From Leptidea sinapis (lineage: Eukaryota; Arthropoda; Insecta; Lepidoptera; Pieridae), in assembly GCF_905404315.1 (NCBI RefSeq), contig NC_066279.1, positions 1,810,501 to 1,874,500 of the forward strand: DNA of 64,000 bases, in the 5' to 3' direction. The notes under the pieces are model-generated. The model was not told the DNA's origin. It did no database searches and saw only the letters and a list, made by a program, of their open reading frames with translations. Both the position numbers and the translations under genes were made by a program. The stretch's first letter is position 1. The number at the start of each line of letters is the position of its first letter. Shown in pieces: positions 28,501-34,500 of this stretch.

Positions 28501-31500
28501 TGTACAACATATATTAAGTTGTTCAACTAAGTGTTGCTGTGACGTCAATACACTACACTCACTTATTATGGTAAAAGCGGGTATATATGTGGAAACACAA
28601 AAAAAATCTGCACTTATAAAATATAAGAGTTATTTGTAAAAATTCCTATTCTACATTAGCAGACATTTGTTTGGGCTAAAAACCGAGATTAAAAGGCATA
28701 AAAGGCATTTATTTTCTCAAAATTGATTCCTTTAGAATTCTTTTTGATGTCATTTCTTTATACTACTAGATACTACTACCGCTTCGGAAACAAATGGCGC
28801 TCTGAGAGAGAAGAAACGGCGCAAGAAACTCTCCCAGCATTTTTTATTTTGCGCTCTTTTCAATAAAAATATACAATATTGTACAGTCATTTCTATCGCT
28901 ATAAAATAATCACAATCCAGTCCCAGGATGTCCGATCATTTAGATATTCAGCAGTGGAGTAATAGGATTTACGACAGAGCCATTTTTTTATAAAACATTT
29001 AAATTTATTTATAGATAATGCCTGAACAGTGGCTGGGACTTTATTGTAGAAGTGTATACATTTACCCTTAAAGCTATTATGTATCTTATGAAGCCTACTA
29101 GAATTAGTTACAAGCAATCCCTTATTTCTAGTGTTATAATAATGAAAATCACTATTAAGAGCAAATTAGAAACATAATCTGAGTTTTACCTAGTGGAGTG
29201 GTGTCTGTTTCTTTCTTCGATCTAGTGGTCCGTCTCGTGGCTCTCTCTGTCTCCAGTTTTTCATCCTCAGATTCAATTACCTTATCTTTTTTCGCACCTT
29301 TGCGTTGTTCTGAAAAGAAATAAATTCATAAAATTAGCCAAATATAAAGAAATAATTTTTAATTTTATTATGTTTGTGCACTCTCAAGATCAGAATACAC
29401 ATAATTGGAATAAGGTTTTCACTGATGATTGTGTAATAGTTATTTATGCAACTGTTGTGTAATAAGTGGTATTAAAACACGAATGTGGATTTATCTCACG
29501 AGGCGAAGCATCTATCTATCATAGGTGTAACAGACAGCCCTTTGTGCGGAGGATGCATGGAGGCACAAGACCCTGATGAAACTACACAGGGGCAAAATAC
29601 GTAAAATAGTAGGTGTTGTCACCGGTCACTTTCCCTTGAACAAGCATCTATCTATCATAGGTGTAACAGACAGCCCTTTGTGCGGATGCATGGAGGCAGA
29701 AGAAACGCCAGAACACATGCTTATGGAGTGGCTGAACAACAGACACAAATACTCCAATCACCAGCATCATTTCCGGATGACTGCAGAAACTGAAAAAGAC
29801 TGCTGCTTGACTTCTGGAATGATCTAGGCTGGTTGGAGTAATAAGACAAATGAAAACGCACAATAATAAAATCAAGAGGCTAAGTGTGTTAGCAGTCCAT
29901 CCAAACTAACTAACTATAACTCAATTATTTTGATGTAGTGTGTGTGAATTGAGACATCCACTATACTCATTCACCTGAGTATTTTATTGCATCACTTTAC
30001 TTAGATAGTATTAAAATAAAATGATGAAGCTGTAAATATTGATATAAAAGAGTAGCAATGAATTTCTCGCCCCTCGCCACAATAAATATAAATGTCGATA
30101 CGATACTAAATGTTTATTAAGATGTTATAATTAAGGAATCACGGGGCGGTTAATTGAAAGTGAGTATATTTATTAGAAAAAATTGACAGAGTTAAAGGAC
30201 AGAGGTCTGTCGTACATCGAAGTTAAGTAGGGACTGCCCGCTTGTGTCCCATACAATTATATCTTACTTACTACGTGGGTTCTCACCCCCCATCAGTCAT
30301 ACTTCGTTCTTACACTCTCAGTACTTATAATGTACAATTTTGCCACGAGACAAAACTATACTTATGTTCCCACACTTTCTAAAATATCTTAACTAAACAT
30401 CTGATATTTGGGAATTTTTCTCAATCCCTTTATTTACAACCTTTTGAAAACAATACTTACTGCTAAGTACAAAGGTGCAATAAAACAATAATATATAAAA
30501 CTTAAATCTACAAATGACCATTCCACATTTGTATATAAAAAAACATATTGTGTTTTTTCTGGGAGCTGTAATAATATTATGTACGTATAATTATTAACTA
30601 TGTGTTACTTACTGGGCAGAGGCATTGACGGAGGCGGCATTGCAATGTCATCACAAATGTCCTGTTTAATTATTGGATTCAATGGTAATATTTCACTGTC
30701 CATGATCAGCACTGAAGGTTCTGATATTTTTTCCTGTTTAACTGCAAAAAATATAAGTCAGGTTACAACCTACAACATTGCCAACATATCTTTTTTTATT
30801 TTTTATAAGGGTCAACATCAGTGTTCAACTCTTTTCACTTTAAATATGGGTGTCACCTGCAAACAGTACTATAACAGTTTTTTCCACAAGATACATAGAT
30901 TGTTGACATAAATATAAGACAAGAACATTTCAAAAAACTTCCTTTATATAGGTATCAGGGGTGTAATGGATACCTATTTGCATCCATATATTTGTTTATT
31001 TATTTATTCTTGTATAGGAAATATGCAGAAAATTCACATTAATTCAGATTATGTATCTCATATTGAGATGAGTCCCTTGCCATTTTTTTATGACAATAAG
31101 GGACAAGACGAACAGGACATTCAACTGATGGTAATTGATATGCCCTGCTCAGAATTATTGGGTTTTTCAAGAATCCTAAGTGGCACTACAATTGCACTAC
31201 TTCACCTTGAGACAGAAGATGATAAGTCTCATTTGCCCAGTAATATCACTAGCTATAATCTAGCTTGTATCCGGTGCAAATGAGCCTCAGACTGGTAAGG
31301 CCACAGTGGTGTAGCTGTTGTATGCCCAGCTTCGAATGTGAAATAGACGGGGCATTTTATAAATCACAGAAAAGCCAAGTGCATAAAATGATTCCTTCCC
31401 AGCTTCAAAAATATAGTAACATAAATATCCACTTACTTTTGATTACCGGTTCATTATTTTCTTTATCCTTTTCAGCATTATCTTTTTGTTTTCGACTCTT

Positions 31501-34500
31501 GGACTTTTCTATCGATTTAGAACGGCGCATCTTTTGCGATAGGTTAACATTCACCTAGAATTATAATATTAATGAGTAGGTAAAAGCAAAAATTACATTT
31601 GCTGACACATAAAAAGCATTTTTTCTCAAAACCTTTTTTTGGTGTCAAAGTATTACGCGAAGAAACAGTGCTAGAAACTGAATCTGTATTTTTTTGTCTG
31701 ATTATTCAGGTTTTATGAATTTGATCAAGATTTCATTTATTGTTTCAATAATAAGCGCATAACATTTTAAAGAATGATTTGAAAGATGTCCATTTACAAA
31801 CTCTAATAGGTTATAACAATCAGGGATTCCCAAACTACTTTAGGCAAGAGGCCCCTTTTCCAAAATAAACTGATAAGATTAAGACCATCAAATTACTAAG
31901 ATAGCTTAAGTAGGTAATCGGGGAGCCACAATACATCCACTCCCGTTCAACACCTTAGAGAGGAGGGGATGGCTGAAAAACAGTGCTGCATGGAAACATA
32001 AATCCATGATTCCATGTCAGGTGAAGCTGAGCCTTTTCCTTTTGCCTTTTGTTTCATCGCGTATCCTAATTGTTTATTTTATACTTATTATTACTTTAAA
32101 AATAATATCTCTAGCCATTCTTCTTTTTTCTTTACCAATTTGCTGTTTTTCATCTTGTAGAAACTTGTGTATTCATCATCCTTATAACAAGTTGGTACAA
32201 TTAACACAACTTAAATAGTGTTTTGACAATATCCAATAAGAAATTGTGTTAAATAATAGTTGTTGATTATTAGATTTCTCCAACCTCTGGGGACCTTCGA
32301 CTCATCACTTTGGGAATCCCTGATATAGAGGATAGCAAGATAATGTGTGGCAATGACCTAAAGCTCAACTGATCTGCTAATATATAAAATATTTGTAACA
32401 GACTTACGACTCTTGAATTAATACTGCACACTTACATTTATAAAATACATGTTTCAAACTATTTATTATATAAAAAAAGAGATTGTAAATCATTACATCT
32501 AGTAATAATTTTGTCCAACATATAAAAATACATCTAAGTAAAAAAAACATAAATTTTTTACACACAAAAATAAGGATTTATTTTTGAGTTGCTATCATTT
32601 TCGGTACTAGTAACCTTATTCTATAATTACTCAGTGCTTTGGTTACAAATTTTACTTGAAAATTTAAACTAAATATAAATATTACATATTTTAAGAATTA
32701 ACTAGTTTAACTAGTAAGCTATTTCAGAATAATTTAGCTATTTAGACTAAAAGTGACTACAAATTACTGTCACATACCTCTGTCCTTACAAAACAAACAC
32801 AATTTTCCAGGATTTTCTGAAAATATTAGCATTTGTAACAATTGAAACATTATAAATGGAGAACAGGGGTTAAATGTACTGTCACACTTTGAAGTGACCC
32901 CTTCAGCGCTAACGACAGGCAAATCCAAAACAAATGACTGCATTGGAAAGCTAATCAATGATAAATAAAGTGTGTGCGATATGATTCAAATTTAAGGTCA
33001 ATGATATTAGCTTGTTTGCGTTTCTCCTTTGTATGTTTTTTTTTATATTGAATGATTGACACAATTGCTTGAATGAGCTCATATTATTATTGTTAATAAT
33101 AAAAAATATTAAAGTTATTTCACATAATTATAGACTCCACGTAAATAGCATGAGAATGTTCAATCTTGGTTCTATGAGATATTCGTTGAAGGTGAAAATG
33201 GTGATTAAAAGTTTTTTTTCCGCCTAACTTTAGGATTTATAATTATATGGATTTTGTATGAAAATTAGCTAGTTATAAAAATTTATTTTAATATTATGGA
33301 TTATATGATATTTTATGTACATATGGTTTTTTTTACTTCTAACTGTAATATGTTTCTTTATTACAGCAGTCGTGTACACATCAGTTTCCATTTTGTATTC
33401 TAAACTACTTTTTCAAATAAGAAATTTCTAATAATTTCAATTAATAAAAAATTCCAAATCTACACATTAAATTTGAACATTCAAATCTTTTCAGGCCAGA
33501 TGAAAATCAAATTGAATACTCTGAGTACAATATTCTCACAATTAGCATGCATGCAGAATACCCATTAGTTTAAGTCAAAAATTGAATTGGAAAATGTATA
33601 CAGCCATGCAAAAAAAGTATGTATTAAATTTTTGGTACAATTATATTTATTTATATTTATCGGCGCAAATACTACAACACGAATTGAAAACACGTGCACG
33701 TGCACTGAGCCTCATAAATACAGCCGCATTTCCAAACACGTGGATTAGCACGTGCGCCGGGTCTTATAAATACAGCTACACGGTCGACACTAAAGTCAGT
33801 TGTGCTGTGGGGCTGTCGTACGGTACGGACCTCTCCGGGACGTCGTAACACTCGTTGAATAAACGAAAGTAATAAAATACCTACTCTGGTAGTTTTCTTT
33901 GGAAGAACCAATGAGTGATCTTCAGCAAGATAGCAATTGTGATGTCAACAGTAATGACAACACACATTTTAAAAACAATACGGAGGTTCTTTCCTCGTCA
34001 TATTTAATAAGTGAAAAGATTACTTACTTGTTTACTAATTTTGCCTTGTGCTTTAACTGAGGCATTTCTTTTCTGTCTCTTATCAAGTTCCGGACTTGAC
34101 ATTCCATCAACTTCATTTTTACTGCGCTTCTTGGAACCAACAGGCTTTGAACTTTCAGGGTTCGAACTGTCAGTATAACTATCTGAACTTTCTTCATTTT
34201 GTTTCTTACCTCCATCTGCATTTCATAATATACATTATAAAAAATAAAATATACAATAAAATTCAAAGCAAACATTAACAAGCATTTATTTAACAATAAT
34301 AACTTAATAATATTAATGATTTTTAGGGGAATTAAAATTAATACTATTCTATGCTTTCTAGTGTGGCTTCTGTGGAGGGGGCACCACAACTCGGCCAATG
34401 TCATGTTTCAGTTGACCATCAATGTTAGTGTGTTATTTGATCTGTGTTCCCAAATTTACATTAATTTAATTTAATACACATGACCTAATGGTATTCACAC

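Noticed and set aside
29576..29827. Host gene with the motif near VVTGHFPLNKHL
   Set aside because: The motif belongs to LINE ORFs and the fragment has a second copy of its 3' part at 2936-3118.
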